From positions 1-55,531 of the forward strand of contig DATGMB010000229.1 in the NCBI GenBank assembly GCA_035293845.1: a DNA stretch of 55,531 nt, in the 5' to 3' direction. Shown here one piece after another: positions 8,551-15,462 of the stretch. A model generated the notes under the pieces. The model had not been told where the DNA came from, ran no database searches, and worked only from the letters and a program-made list of their open reading frames with translations. Source of the stretch: DATGMB01 sp035293845. GTDB taxonomy: Bacteria > Acidobacteriota > Terriglobia > Bryobacterales > Bryobacteraceae. Each line of letters begins with the position of its first letter. The first letter of the stretch is position 1. The translations under genes and the position numbers were made by a program.

Positions 8551-9306
8551 ATGAGCTACCGGGAGACGGCGGAGTCCTTCAGCGATGCGGATCGGGAGCG
8601 GCTGATTCTCGAACATTTGCCGCAGGTGCGGCTGATTGCCCGCCGGATTCAAGAGCGCCTGCCGGAAAACGTGGCGCTCGAAGACCTCATCTCAAATGGG
8701 ATCATCGGGCTGATCGCCGCGATCGATCATTTCGACCCTGCGCACAATGTAAAGCTCAAGACGTACGCGGAGTACAAGATCCGTGGCGCGATTCTGGACA
8801 GCCTGCGCGGCCTGGACTGGGCGCCGCGGCAGAAGCGAAGGCAGGCCAAACAGATCGAGGCGGCGATCGCGAGCGCCGAGCAGCGCTTGCAGCGTTCGCC
8901 CACGGAGGAGGAGATCGCAGCCGAGCTCGGAATCTCACTCGAAGAATACCGGGACTGGCTGGTCGAAATCCGCGGCCTCAACATCGCCAGCCTGGAAGGC
9001 GCGGGCTCCGAATCCGGCAAGGACTTGCTGCAGTATATCCCCGATGAGGGCGAGCGGCTGCCCTCGGCCGTCCTGGAGCGTGCCGAACTGGAGCGGCTGC
9101 TGGCGGAAGGAATGCAGGAAATACCGGCAATTGAGCGCACGGTTCTGGGCCTTTATTATCAGGAAGAGTTGACGCTGCGCGAGATCGCGCAAATCGTAAA
9201 GCTGCATGAGTCGCGAATCTCGCAGTTGAAATCGCAGGCCATTCTGCGCCTGCGCAACCATCTGGCCGCTCAGTGGCCGGCGGCGCGCGGAGCCATGACG
9301 GCATGA
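8551..9306 (+). CDS. fliA: RNA polymerase sigma factor FliA (sigma-28)
   Basis: The 251-residue sigma-70-family factor has region 2 (LPQVRLIARRIQERLP, then LEDLISNGIIGLIAAIDHFD and KTYAEYKIRGAILDSLRGLDW), region 3 (RSPTEEEIAAELGISLEEYRDW) and region 4 with a helix-turn-helix (LTLREIAQIVKLHESRISQLKSQAILRLR). The KTYAEYKIRGAILD segment is typical of FliA/SigD. It directs late flagellar genes and is held by FlgM, also encoded here. It is transcribed behind a sigma-28-type promoter, implying positive autoregulation. The stop overlaps the next start as ATGA. Confidence 0.95.
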   Translation: MSYRETAESFSDADRERLILEHLPQVRLIARRIQERLPENVALEDLISNGIIGLIAAIDHFDPAHNVKLKTYAEYKIRGAILDSLRGLDWAPRQKRRQAKQIEAAIASAEQRLQRSPTEEEIAAELGISLEEYRDWLVEIRGLNIASLEGAGSESGKDLLQYIPDEGERLPSAVLERAELERLLAEGMQEIPAIERTVLGLYYQEELTLREIAQIVKLHESRISQLKSQAILRLRNHLAAQWPAARGAMTA

Positions 9307-10172
9307 GCCCACCGGAAAAGAACGCCTCAGGATTGATGGACTTGCCGGAGGCGGCGCGCTCGATTCTCGACCAATGGGCCGGGAGTTTGGCCCAGGTGAT
9401 CGAGTCCATGACGGACCAGCGCCCGCAGATCGCGTGGAATCCGGGATCCGGAACGCTGCCGGGAACTACCGCCGCAGGAGAGCCGCTGCTGTGGTGGGAG
9501 CAGCCTCTCCGCGGAGGGCGGGACCTGACGGTCTGGGTCGGTGCTCCGCGGGCGGTCTGGGAACACGCCGGCACCCTGACCTTGAAGGCCGCCGGTCTCG
9601 AAACCGTAGCGGAAACAGAGGCGAAGAACACCTGGTTCGAGATTCTCGGCCAATCCCTGGGCGCGATGGCACGTTCGATCGGAGCGGAACTGGGGCGCGA
9701 GATCGGGTGCGACGCCGGCAGCGAGCGTGTACCGGATGCCAACCTGGTGAATTGGGTCACAGTCACCATGACGTTTGCGGATGCCGAGCCGCCCCCCTGT
9801 CTTCTGGTGCTCGCCCCGCCACTGCTGAGCGCGCTGGCAAACCAGGAACCGGCCGGCCAGGAGCCCGGCGAAAGCAACGATGAAGATGGCGCCCGTCCCG
9901 AACCGGCCGCCTCGCGCACGATGGAGCTGCTGCTCGATGTGGACCTGCCGGTCAGCATCTCCTTCGGGAAAACCGAACTGCCGCTCAAGGACGTGCTGAA
10001 GTTGATGACCGGATCGATCGTGGAGCTGAACCGGGGAGTCAATGAACAGGTCGATGTTTTTGTGAATCGGTGCCTGGTGGCGAGGGGCGAGGTAGTCGTC
10101 GTCGAAGGCAACTACGGGGTGCGCATCCAGGAGATCGCCAGCCGGCACGACCGCCTGCGGAGCCTCCGATGA
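9303..10172 (+). CDS. fliN: Flagellar switch protein FliN/FliY-like with long N-terminal domain
   Basis: The 289-residue protein ends in a SpoA (FliN C-ring) domain at about residues 210-285: LLLDVDLPVSISFGKTELPLKDVLKLMTGSIVELNR, then VNRCLVARGEVVVVEGNYGVRI. The 200-residue N-terminal part is longer than in enteric FliN. Its segment KNTWFEILGQSLGAMA resembles a worn CheC/FliY-type motif, but I cannot see an intact phosphatase signature. A poorly conserved acidic linker near residues 180-205 joins the two parts. It would form the C-ring beneath the motor. The start is ATG 9303, overlapping the fliA stop. Confidence 0.85.
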   Translation: MSPPEKNASGLMDLPEAARSILDQWAGSLAQVIESMTDQRPQIAWNPGSGTLPGTTAAGEPLLWWEQPLRGGRDLTVWVGAPRAVWEHAGTLTLKAAGLETVAETEAKNTWFEILGQSLGAMARSIGAELGREIGCDAGSERVPDANLVNWVTVTMTFADAEPPPCLLVLAPPLLSALANQEPAGQEPGESNDEDGARPEPAASRTMELLLDVDLPVSISFGKTELPLKDVLKLMTGSIVELNRGVNEQVDVFVNRCLVARGEVVVVEGNYGVRIQEIASRHDRLRSLR

Positions 10173-10564
10173 GCCCCGCGATTATCGCCGCGGCAGGTTT
10201 TTGTGGGCTCCTCCTGGCGGGAACCGCTGCGGGAATGCTCGCCCTTTTCCGGGTCCGAGCGCTCATGGAGAGCGCGGAACGCCGGGCCCTGCAGGCGCAA
10301 CGGGAGCAGGAGGTAGGTGTCGTGGAACTTCACCGCCGCCTGGAAGCGCTGGCCGCGGCGGTGGAAGAAATGCGGGCACTCTCACACTTTTCCACAGCGC
10401 CGCCGGCGGCACGACCAGGAATGAACCTGAACCGCCGCTCGCAGGCGCTGCGCCTCTACCGCAGAGGAGAGCCGGCCGCCCGGATTGCGCAGGAACTGGG
10501 CCTGCCGGTGCAGGAAGTGGAACTGCTGATCAAGGTTCACGAAATTGTCCTGAGCACCGTGTAG
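10169..10564 (+). CDS. SwrB/DUF2802-like single-pass membrane protein of flagellar operon
   Basis: The 131-residue protein has one N-terminal membrane segment (IIAAAGFCGLLLAGTAAGMLALF), a charged coiled-coil-like stretch at about residues 35-70 (AERRALQAQREQEVG through LEALAAAVEEMRAL), a disordered linker, and a C-terminal helix-turn-helix-like module (ALRLYRRGEPAARIAQELGLPVQEVELLIKVHEIVL). This is the topology of SwrB/DUF6115 and DUF2802 proteins, which sit beside sigD or flhB and, in Bacillus, promote activation of the flagellar export apparatus. The start is ATG 10169, overlapping the fliN stop as ATGA. The assignment rests on architecture and position. Confidence 0.65.
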   Translation: MSPAIIAAAGFCGLLLAGTAAGMLALFRVRALMESAERRALQAQREQEVGVVELHRRLEALAAAVEEMRALSHFSTAPPAARPGMNLNRRSQALRLYRRGEPAARIAQELGLPVQEVELLIKVHEIVLSTV

Positions 10565-10568
10565 AAGA

Positions 10569-10585
10569 GCCGGCGCGGTGCCGGC
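10569..10585 (+). terminator. GC hairpin after the flhF-fliA-fliN unit
   Basis: GCCGGC, a 5-nt loop and GCCGGC follow the stop codon by 4 nt. There is no T-run, so it may be a weak or factor-assisted terminator, or only a chance hairpin in GC-rich DNA. Confidence 0.3.
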
Positions 10586-10752
10586 CGCGTTAAGAAACCT
10601 GCCGGCCGGCGACTGGTAACCGGTCGCCCCCAAGCTCCTCCCAAACCTTCCGCGCCTCCAGGCACCCACGCCAGAGACCCGCCGATCGCCAGATCCTTCA
10701 CCGCCTTGGTGGCGGTCAGCCACCGCCAGCGTTCGGACGGGCCGAAATTCAA

Positions 10753-10781
10753 TTCCACAAATCCGCACCGTGGCCCATAAT
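10753..10781 (+). promoter_or_regulatory. Housekeeping-type promoter of the MoxR pair
   Basis: TTCCAC (10753-10758) and CATAAT (10776-10781) are spaced by 17 bp. The -10 lies 11 bp before ATG 10793, with GAGGG between as ribosome-binding site. This suggests the pair is transcribed separately from the flagellar genes around it. Confidence 0.4.
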
Positions 10782-10792
10782 GAGGGTAGCGT

Positions 10793-11635
10793 ATGACTGC
10801 GGAATTGGAAGGCGTAACCCTGCACCTGGCGCATCCTGACGAACTGGCCGTAACATGGGTCGGTCAGGACGAGTTGATGCGGCAGTTGCTGGCTGCCTGG
10901 ATGGTGGTAAACGAGCAGGATCTCCCGATGAACCCCAGGTTGCTCGGCAAGCCTGGCGTGGGGAAGACCACGTTGGCCTATGCAGCCGCCAAACGAATGG
11001 GCCGGGAGGTATATATTCTTCAGGCCACGCTGGATACGCGCCCGGAGGATCTGCTGGTCACCCCCGTGATCGAGGGCGAGGGCAAGCTGCGGTACGTGGC
11101 GTCCCCGCTTGTAACAGCAATGCTGCGGGGCGGAATCGCCATTCTGGACGAAGGTAACCGGATGAGCGAAAAGAGCTGGGCCAGCCTGGCGCCGCTGCTG
11201 GATAACCGCCGCTATGTGGAATCGATCGTCGCCGGGATCAAAATCAAGGCGCATCCGCAGTTCCGGCTGGTGGCCACCATGAACGACGACGCATCCACTT
11301 TTGAACTGCCGGAATACATTCATTCCCGCCTGCAGCCGCAGATTTTTATCGATTTTCCGGAGCGCGACGAGGAGCTGCACATTTTGCGGGAGAACCTGCC
11401 GTTTGCCGAGGAGCGAATCCTCAATTACGTCACCGATTTCCTGCAAATGGCCCATGCCGCCGACGAGCGCTACACGGTGCGGGACGGCATCAACGTGGCG
11501 CGCTTCGCCATCAAGCTGAAGAGTCTCGCCACGCAGCGGACGCATGAGACAGAGGCGCTCGAAATCGCGGTGGTACAGGTGCTGGGAGAGGAGGCGCTGC
11601 GGTATGTCCGAAGCATGCGACCTTCCGCTACCTGA
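10793..11635 (+). CDS. MoxR-family AAA+ ATPase
   Basis: The 280-residue single AAA+ domain has Walker A GKPGVGKTT at about residues 52-60, Walker B GIAILDEGNRM near residues 119-129, sensor 1 in FRLVATMNDD, and an arginine finger region at EYIHSRLQPQIFIDFPERDEE. The Walker B followed by GNRM and the sensor 1 segment are typical of MoxR/CoxD-like chaperone ATPases, which usually work with a von Willebrand A protein or another partner encoded next door. Here the neighbour, overlapping by about 30 bp, is the large uncharacterised protein at 11604, and no VWA gene is seen. The substrate is unknown. Confidence 0.88.
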   Translation: MTAELEGVTLHLAHPDELAVTWVGQDELMRQLLAAWMVVNEQDLPMNPRLLGKPGVGKTTLAYAAAKRMGREVYILQATLDTRPEDLLVTPVIEGEGKLRYVASPLVTAMLRGGIAILDEGNRMSEKSWASLAPLLDNRRYVESIVAGIKIKAHPQFRLVATMNDDASTFELPEYIHSRLQPQIFIDFPERDEELHILRENLPFAEERILNYVTDFLQMAHAADERYTVRDGINVARFAIKLKSLATQRTHETEALEIAVVQVLGEEALRYVRSMRPSAT

Positions 11636-13439
11636 CCCGGCAAGTTTGCGCCGCGGGCGCTTCCGTTATTTTCCGGTGGTCCCCGGCCGGCTGGAGTTCG
11701 CCATCGAGGTGCGGCAGGCGATTCTGCGGGACCGGCCGAACGTGATCGCCGTCGAACTGCCGGCCACGCTGGCGCCGGCCTGGCAGCGCGCCGTGACGCG
11801 GCTGCCGCAAATGTCCCTGATCTTCTACCCCGATGAGAGCGCGGGGGACGATCAGGCCATCTATGTCCCGGTCGAGCCGGCCGATCCGTTTACGGAGGCG
11901 ATCCGCACCGGTCTCGAGATCGGCGCAGAGATCGTGTTTGCCGATCCGGAGACCGGCGAGCGGCCGCACCTCAAGGATACCTATCCAGACACGTACGCGA
12001 TCCGGCACATCGGCCTCGACCGGTACATCGAGGCGTACCGCGTTTATCCGCAGGCGCGTTCCGCGGATATCGCGACGCACGCACGGGGCATCGCCTGGAA
12101 GCTGCAGGGGGCGAACCCCGAAGCCACCGTGATGGTGGTGGTTTCGCTGAACCTGCTCGACGCCGTGCTGGATGCCATGGAAGAGCCGCAGGCGGAGCCG
12201 TTCCGGCGCGTCAAGCGCGAGGGCGTCGAGCTCTTCAATCCGCATCCGGAATCGCTCGGAGAGATCGCGCTCGAATACCCGGCGCTGCAGTGGCGCTACG
12301 AGCAGTTCCGGCAGTTGATGACGGATTTCAACCTGGTGGACCGCCGCCACGCTCAGCTCGCCGTCTTCCGGGCCGCCGAAAAGGAATACGAGGCTGCCAC
12401 CGGCGAGCGCGTAGCGCATTGGCAGCGGCGGCTGCTGGCGCGCTATTCGCGGAATCTGGCGTTGGCGGGGCACGACCTGACGGCCGGGATTTTCGATCTG
12501 ACCGTGGCGGCACGCAGCGTGGTGGACGATAACTTCGCCTGGGACGTGTGGGAGGCTGCCGGTCGATACCCGCCGCAAAAGCTGGATTCGGACGTGATGA
12601 CGGTCCGGGTGTCTGGCGACGAGGTTTGGATGGACACCCGCCGGATGCGTCTGCGGCGGCGCCTGCCCAGCACCAAGCGGAGGCTTCGGCCCTACGGACT
12701 CAAACCGCGCCGCAAGGAGAAATTTCCTGGAGAGTGGGCCAGCCAGCTCAATGGGACGAGCATCTGCTCCTATCCGCCGGAGGACCTGGTCATTGAAGAC
12801 TACGGACGGTTTCTGAAGCAAAAGGGCAAGAGCATCCTGTCCGAGGAGCGGGTACGGGTAGAGCCGTTCACCACATCCATCCTGGACGGTGTGGATATCC
12901 GGGAGACCATCCGGAAATGGTATGAAGGCCGCATCTGGGTGCGGCAATATCAGAAAATTCACGGCGAGGTCGGCTCGGTGGTGGTGATTTTCGATGAGGA
13001 CCGCGATAACCGCTACCCGTACCTGACGACCTGGTTGGGCGAGAACCAGAACGAGTCCGATATGGCGTTTTATTCAACCTTCCCGTTCGACAGGCTGGTG
13101 GGGCCGGGAATCGGACGGGCCGAGTACGGCGGCTTTTTGATGTCGCTGCCGCCGCGCCGCATGTACGATGTATGGCAGGATGCCGATTACGAGTTCGCCG
13201 AGCTGAAATCGGAGCGGCTGCTGCTGGCGGCGATCGACTACTCCCTTCACCGTTATGTGGTCTACGTAGCCGCACGCCCGCCCCGCAGCATCTTCCGCAC
13301 GATCGCCTCGCGCGCCGGACGGACGATCATTTATATTCCGATCGGCCAGCTCTCGCCGGTGTCGCTCAAGAAGATCCGCGTGGTCCACGTCCTGGACGGC
13401 TACGATAAGCGCGCCATCGCGAAGGATTATCTATGGTGA
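11604..13439 (+). CDS. Uncharacterised 611-residue partner of the MoxR ATPase, possibly TraB/DUF5682-like at its N-terminus
   Basis: I do not recognise the family with certainty. There is no signal peptide or clear membrane segment. Residues about 18-60 (FRYFPVVPGRLEFAIEVR, then RPNVIAVELPATLAPAW) resemble the opening strand-helix-strand of TraB/PrgY/DUF5682 proteins, which match RHHGPGSA and then P-x-x-VxVE-x-P; the histidine is replaced by PVVPG. The middle is helical and charged, with a basic patch (MRLRRRLPSTKRRLRPYG). The C-terminal third (from about residue 450, GSVVVIFDEDRDNRYPYLTTW) looks like a second compact alpha/beta domain. ATG 11604 is chosen because sequence character changes there and it overlaps the ATPase gene end. 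DUF5682 proteins also sit beside MoxR ATPases, which supports but does not prove the link. Confidence 0.75.
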   Translation: MSEACDLPLPDPASLRRGRFRYFPVVPGRLEFAIEVRQAILRDRPNVIAVELPATLAPAWQRAVTRLPQMSLIFYPDESAGDDQAIYVPVEPADPFTEAIRTGLEIGAEIVFADPETGERPHLKDTYPDTYAIRHIGLDRYIEAYRVYPQARSADIATHARGIAWKLQGANPEATVMVVVSLNLLDAVLDAMEEPQAEPFRRVKREGVELFNPHPESLGEIALEYPALQWRYEQFRQLMTDFNLVDRRHAQLAVFRAAEKEYEAATGERVAHWQRRLLARYSRNLALAGHDLTAGIFDLTVAARSVVDDNFAWDVWEAAGRYPPQKLDSDVMTVRVSGDEVWMDTRRMRLRRRLPSTKRRLRPYGLKPRRKEKFPGEWASQLNGTSICSYPPEDLVIEDYGRFLKQKGKSILSEERVRVEPFTTSILDGVDIRETIRKWYEGRIWVRQYQKIHGEVGSVVVIFDEDRDNRYPYLTTWLGENQNESDMAFYSTFPFDRLVGPGIGRAEYGGFLMSLPPRRMYDVWQDADYEFAELKSERLLLAAIDYSLHRYVVYVAARPPRSIFRTIASRAGRTIIYIPIGQLSPVSLKKIRVVHVLDGYDKRAIAKDYLW

Positions 13440-13490
13440 TCCGGATGGGCACGCGATGGAAGCCCAGCCGCGCCGCCCCGAGGGAGCGGC

Positions 13491-13545
13491 CGGGCCGATG
13501 ACCGCGCCGCCGCGAGCGGGGGATCTTCCGCCCACAATCGGCCCG
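13491..13545. repeat. Inverted repeat between convergent genes
   Basis: CGGGCCGAT (13491-13499) and ATCGGCCCG (13537-13545) form a perfect 9 bp inverted repeat around a 37 bp GC-rich loop. It lies between the convergent MoxR-partner and sigma-54-activator genes, so it may act as a two-way transcription stop, although no T-run is present. Confidence 0.35.
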
Positions 13546-13582
13546 CGGCGGACTTGATGATTTCCTCCGGCTGAGGCACCGG

Positions 13583-14632
13583 TCAGGAGGCGCGGGCTTC
13601 GAGGCTGCGCACCTTGGCGGAGAGGGTGGTCCGCTTCAGCCGCAACATGCGGGCCGCCGCCTTCTTATTGCCTCCGGTTTTTTCGAGCGCCTGCCGGAGC
13701 AGGCTGCGCTCGATCGAGGCGAGCGTTTCCGTAAAGTCGAGGCCGCTATCCGGCACAGAGACCAGAGGAGCGGGCCAGGCAGCCATAGCGGGCACCGGAC
13801 GCGTGGGCTCCGCGAAGTCCGACGGACCCAGCCAGGCGCGATCGCCGCTGAGGGCCACTCCCATCTCGATCGCGTTTTCGAGCTCGCGTACATTCCCCGG
13901 CCATGGATCGTTCGCCAGGCGCTCGATGGCCTCTTCCGTGAGTCTTTTCACCGGCAGCCCTTCGAAGCGGCAAATCTTTTCCACGAAGTGTTTGGCGAGG
14001 AGCGGAATGTCCTGGCGCCGCTCGCGCAGTGGCGGCATGCGAATCGGGACCACGTTCAGGCGATAGAACAGGTCCTCGCGGAAGCGGCCTTCCTCGACGC
14101 GCCGCCCCAGGTCGCAGTTGGTGGCCGCCACCACCCGCACATCCACGCGTACGGTCTCGGAGCTGCCCAGGCGCTGAAATTCGCGCTGCTGCAGAACCCG
14201 GAGCAGCTTGGCCTGCAGATCCAGCGGCAGGTCGCCGATTTCATCTAGAAAGAGTGTGCCGCGGTGGGCCTGTTCGAAACGGCCCGTCCGGTTCTGGATG
14301 GCGCCGGTGAACGCGCCCCGAACGTGGCCGAAGAGCTCGGATTCGAGCAGGTGATCCGGTATGGCGCTGCAGTTGACCGCAACCAGCGGGCCATGGCGCC
14401 GCGGTCCGGCCAGGTGGAGGGCGGTCGCGGCCAATTCCTTGCCGGTGCCGGTCTCGCCGGTAATCAGAACGGTCGCGCGCCGGCAGCCGACCATGCCGAT
14501 AATGTGGATCACCTGGCGGATCGCAGGGCTTTCGCCGACCAGGATGCGTTCCCAGCCGGACGCATCCTCCCGCAGAACTGGGGGCGCAGGCGGCGGGCCG
14601 CTGTCGGGATCCAGGTGCGCTTTAAGGTGCAT
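13583..14632 (-). CDS. Sigma-54-dependent transcriptional activator without receiver domain (FleQ/FlrA-like role)
   Basis: The 349-residue protein has an AAA+ sigma-54 activator domain: Walker A GETGTGKE near residues 58-65, the sigma-54 contact loop ESELFGHVRGAFTGA near residue 110, Walker B GTLFLDEIGDLPLDLQ, and NDPWPGNVRELENAIEMGV. A C-terminal Fis-type helix-turn-helix is present (EKTGGNKKAAARMLRLKRTTLSAKV). Only about 30 residues precede the AAA+ domain, so there is no receiver or PAS input and control must be by partner or by level. Lying between fliN and flgM, it is the probable flagellar master activator working with the RpoN encoded at 46297. It is divergent from flgM. Confidence 0.92.
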   Translation of the reverse strand: MHLKAHLDPDSGPPPAPPVLREDASGWERILVGESPAIRQVIHIIGMVGCRRATVLITGETGTGKELAATALHLAGPRRHGPLVAVNCSAIPDHLLESELFGHVRGAFTGAIQNRTGRFEQAHRGTLFLDEIGDLPLDLQAKLLRVLQQREFQRLGSSETVRVDVRVVAATNCDLGRRVEEGRFREDLFYRLNVVPIRMPPLRERRQDIPLLAKHFVEKICRFEGLPVKRLTEEAIERLANDPWPGNVRELENAIEMGVALSGDRAWLGPSDFAEPTRPVPAMAAWPAPLVSVPDSGLDFTETLASIERSLLRQALEKTGGNKKAAARMLRLKRTTLSAKVRSLEARAS

Positions 14633-14720
14633 TGCGTTCCCAGAGACAATCGGCCGGGGCGGTAGAAAAGTTTAGGGGGTGGCCGCTCTTCGGCGGTAGC
14701 GCTCCAGCCGGGCGGGGCAC

Positions 14721-14748
14721 TAAAGCTTTGGCCACCGGCGGCCGATAA
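14721..14748 (+). promoter_or_regulatory. Sigma-28 (FliA) type promoter of the flgM-flgN-flgK-flgL operon
   Basis: TAAAGCTT (14721-14728), 12 bp, GCCGATAA (14741-14748). The -10 octamer is identical to the sigma-28 consensus and the -35 differs at one base. It lies 25 bp before flgM. Confidence 0.85.
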
Positions 14749-14773
14749 GCACGGTGATGGGGATCTGCGGCTG

Positions 14774-15067
14774 ATGAGAATCAACGACTGCAACCTGACG
14801 CCTGCGGCGTCTAGCGAAGCCGGCCGTTCGGCGGAAACGCAAAAGGCGGATGCTGCGCGGACTGGACAGGCGCCGGCAGCGCAATCCGGCGGTGACCGGG
14901 TGGAGTTTTCCGGCAGCTTGGGGGCGCTGGCGCGCGCCGTCAGCTCGGACCAGGCGAACCGGGCATCCCGGATCGCCTCTCTGGCGGCCCAGGTACAAAG
15001 CGGAAGCTACCGGCCGGACCCAGCCGCGATCAGCCGGGGCATGATTGCCGAGGCGTTGGCCGGCTAG
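14774..15067 (+). CDS. flgM: Anti-sigma-28 factor FlgM
   Basis: This 97-residue protein has a disordered, alanine- and glutamine-rich N-terminal half and a C-terminal sigma-binding part (RVEFSGSLGALARA, then RASRIASLAAQVQSGSYRPDPAAISRGMIAEAL) matching the FlgM pattern of helix followed by V-x-x-G-x-Y-x-x-D-x-x-x-IA-x-x-M. FlgM binds FliA until it is exported through the finished hook. It is transcribed behind a sigma-28-type promoter, closing a negative feedback loop with fliA. It is first in a unit with the FlgN-like gene, flgK and flgL. Confidence 0.9.
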   Translation: MRINDCNLTPAASSEAGRSAETQKADAARTGQAPAAQSGGDRVEFSGSLGALARAVSSDQANRASRIASLAAQVQSGSYRPDPAAISRGMIAEALAG

Positions 15068-15068
15068 C

Positions 15069-15461
15069 ATGGCGGGGGAAAGCGGGACCGGAGGGCTGGG
15101 GGAGGCTAGGGCCGGGGTGGAGCGCTTCTGCCTGGTCCTGTCCACGCCCTCGCCGGCCGTTCTGGAAGGGGCTGCGGTCTTGATTGAAGCCGCTATTGCG
15201 GAAGTGGCAGCGTGGCGGAAACGCCGTGCGGCGTGGCTGGAAGAAGCCGCGCGCGCAGCACAAGCCGGGCCCATGGAACAGGACCTGATGGAGCTGCGGC
15301 GCATCCGGCGGGCGGCGGGGCGGGCGCGCAAGCTGCTCGAAAAGGCCGCGGCCTACCATGCCGGCTGGAGCGCTTACCTGGGGACCCGCGCGGCCGGGTA
15401 TCAGCCAAGCGGGGAAGCGGCGGCGCTCCCGCGGCCACGCCGTGTTCTGGCGGAGGGATAG
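15069..15461 (+). CDS. flgN: FlgN-like flagellar export chaperone
   Basis: The 130-residue, almost entirely helical protein lies between flgM and flgK, the usual place of flgN. It is rich in Ala, Arg and Glu with long amphipathic helices (LEGAAVLIEAAIAEVAAWRK, then LMELRRIRRAAGRARKLLEKAAAYHAGW). FlgN escorts FlgK and FlgL to the export gate. Direct sequence similarity is weak, as is normal for this family, so the call rests on position and helical make-up. ATG 15069 starts 1 bp after the flgM stop, and the gene ends 1 bp before the flgK GTG. Confidence 0.7.
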   Translation: MAGESGTGGLGEARAGVERFCLVLSTPSPAVLEGAAVLIEAAIAEVAAWRKRRAAWLEEAARAAQAGPMEQDLMELRRIRRAAGRARKLLEKAAAYHAGWSAYLGTRAAGYQPSGEAAALPRPRRVLAEG

Positions 15462-15462
15462 C

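Noticed and set aside
10537..10758. Minus-strand frame beginning ELNFGPSERWRWLTATK upstream of the MoxR gene
   Set aside because: The start looks protein-like, but the frame runs into the end of the SwrB-like gene, has no ribosome-binding site and matches no family I know. It might be a gene remnant.
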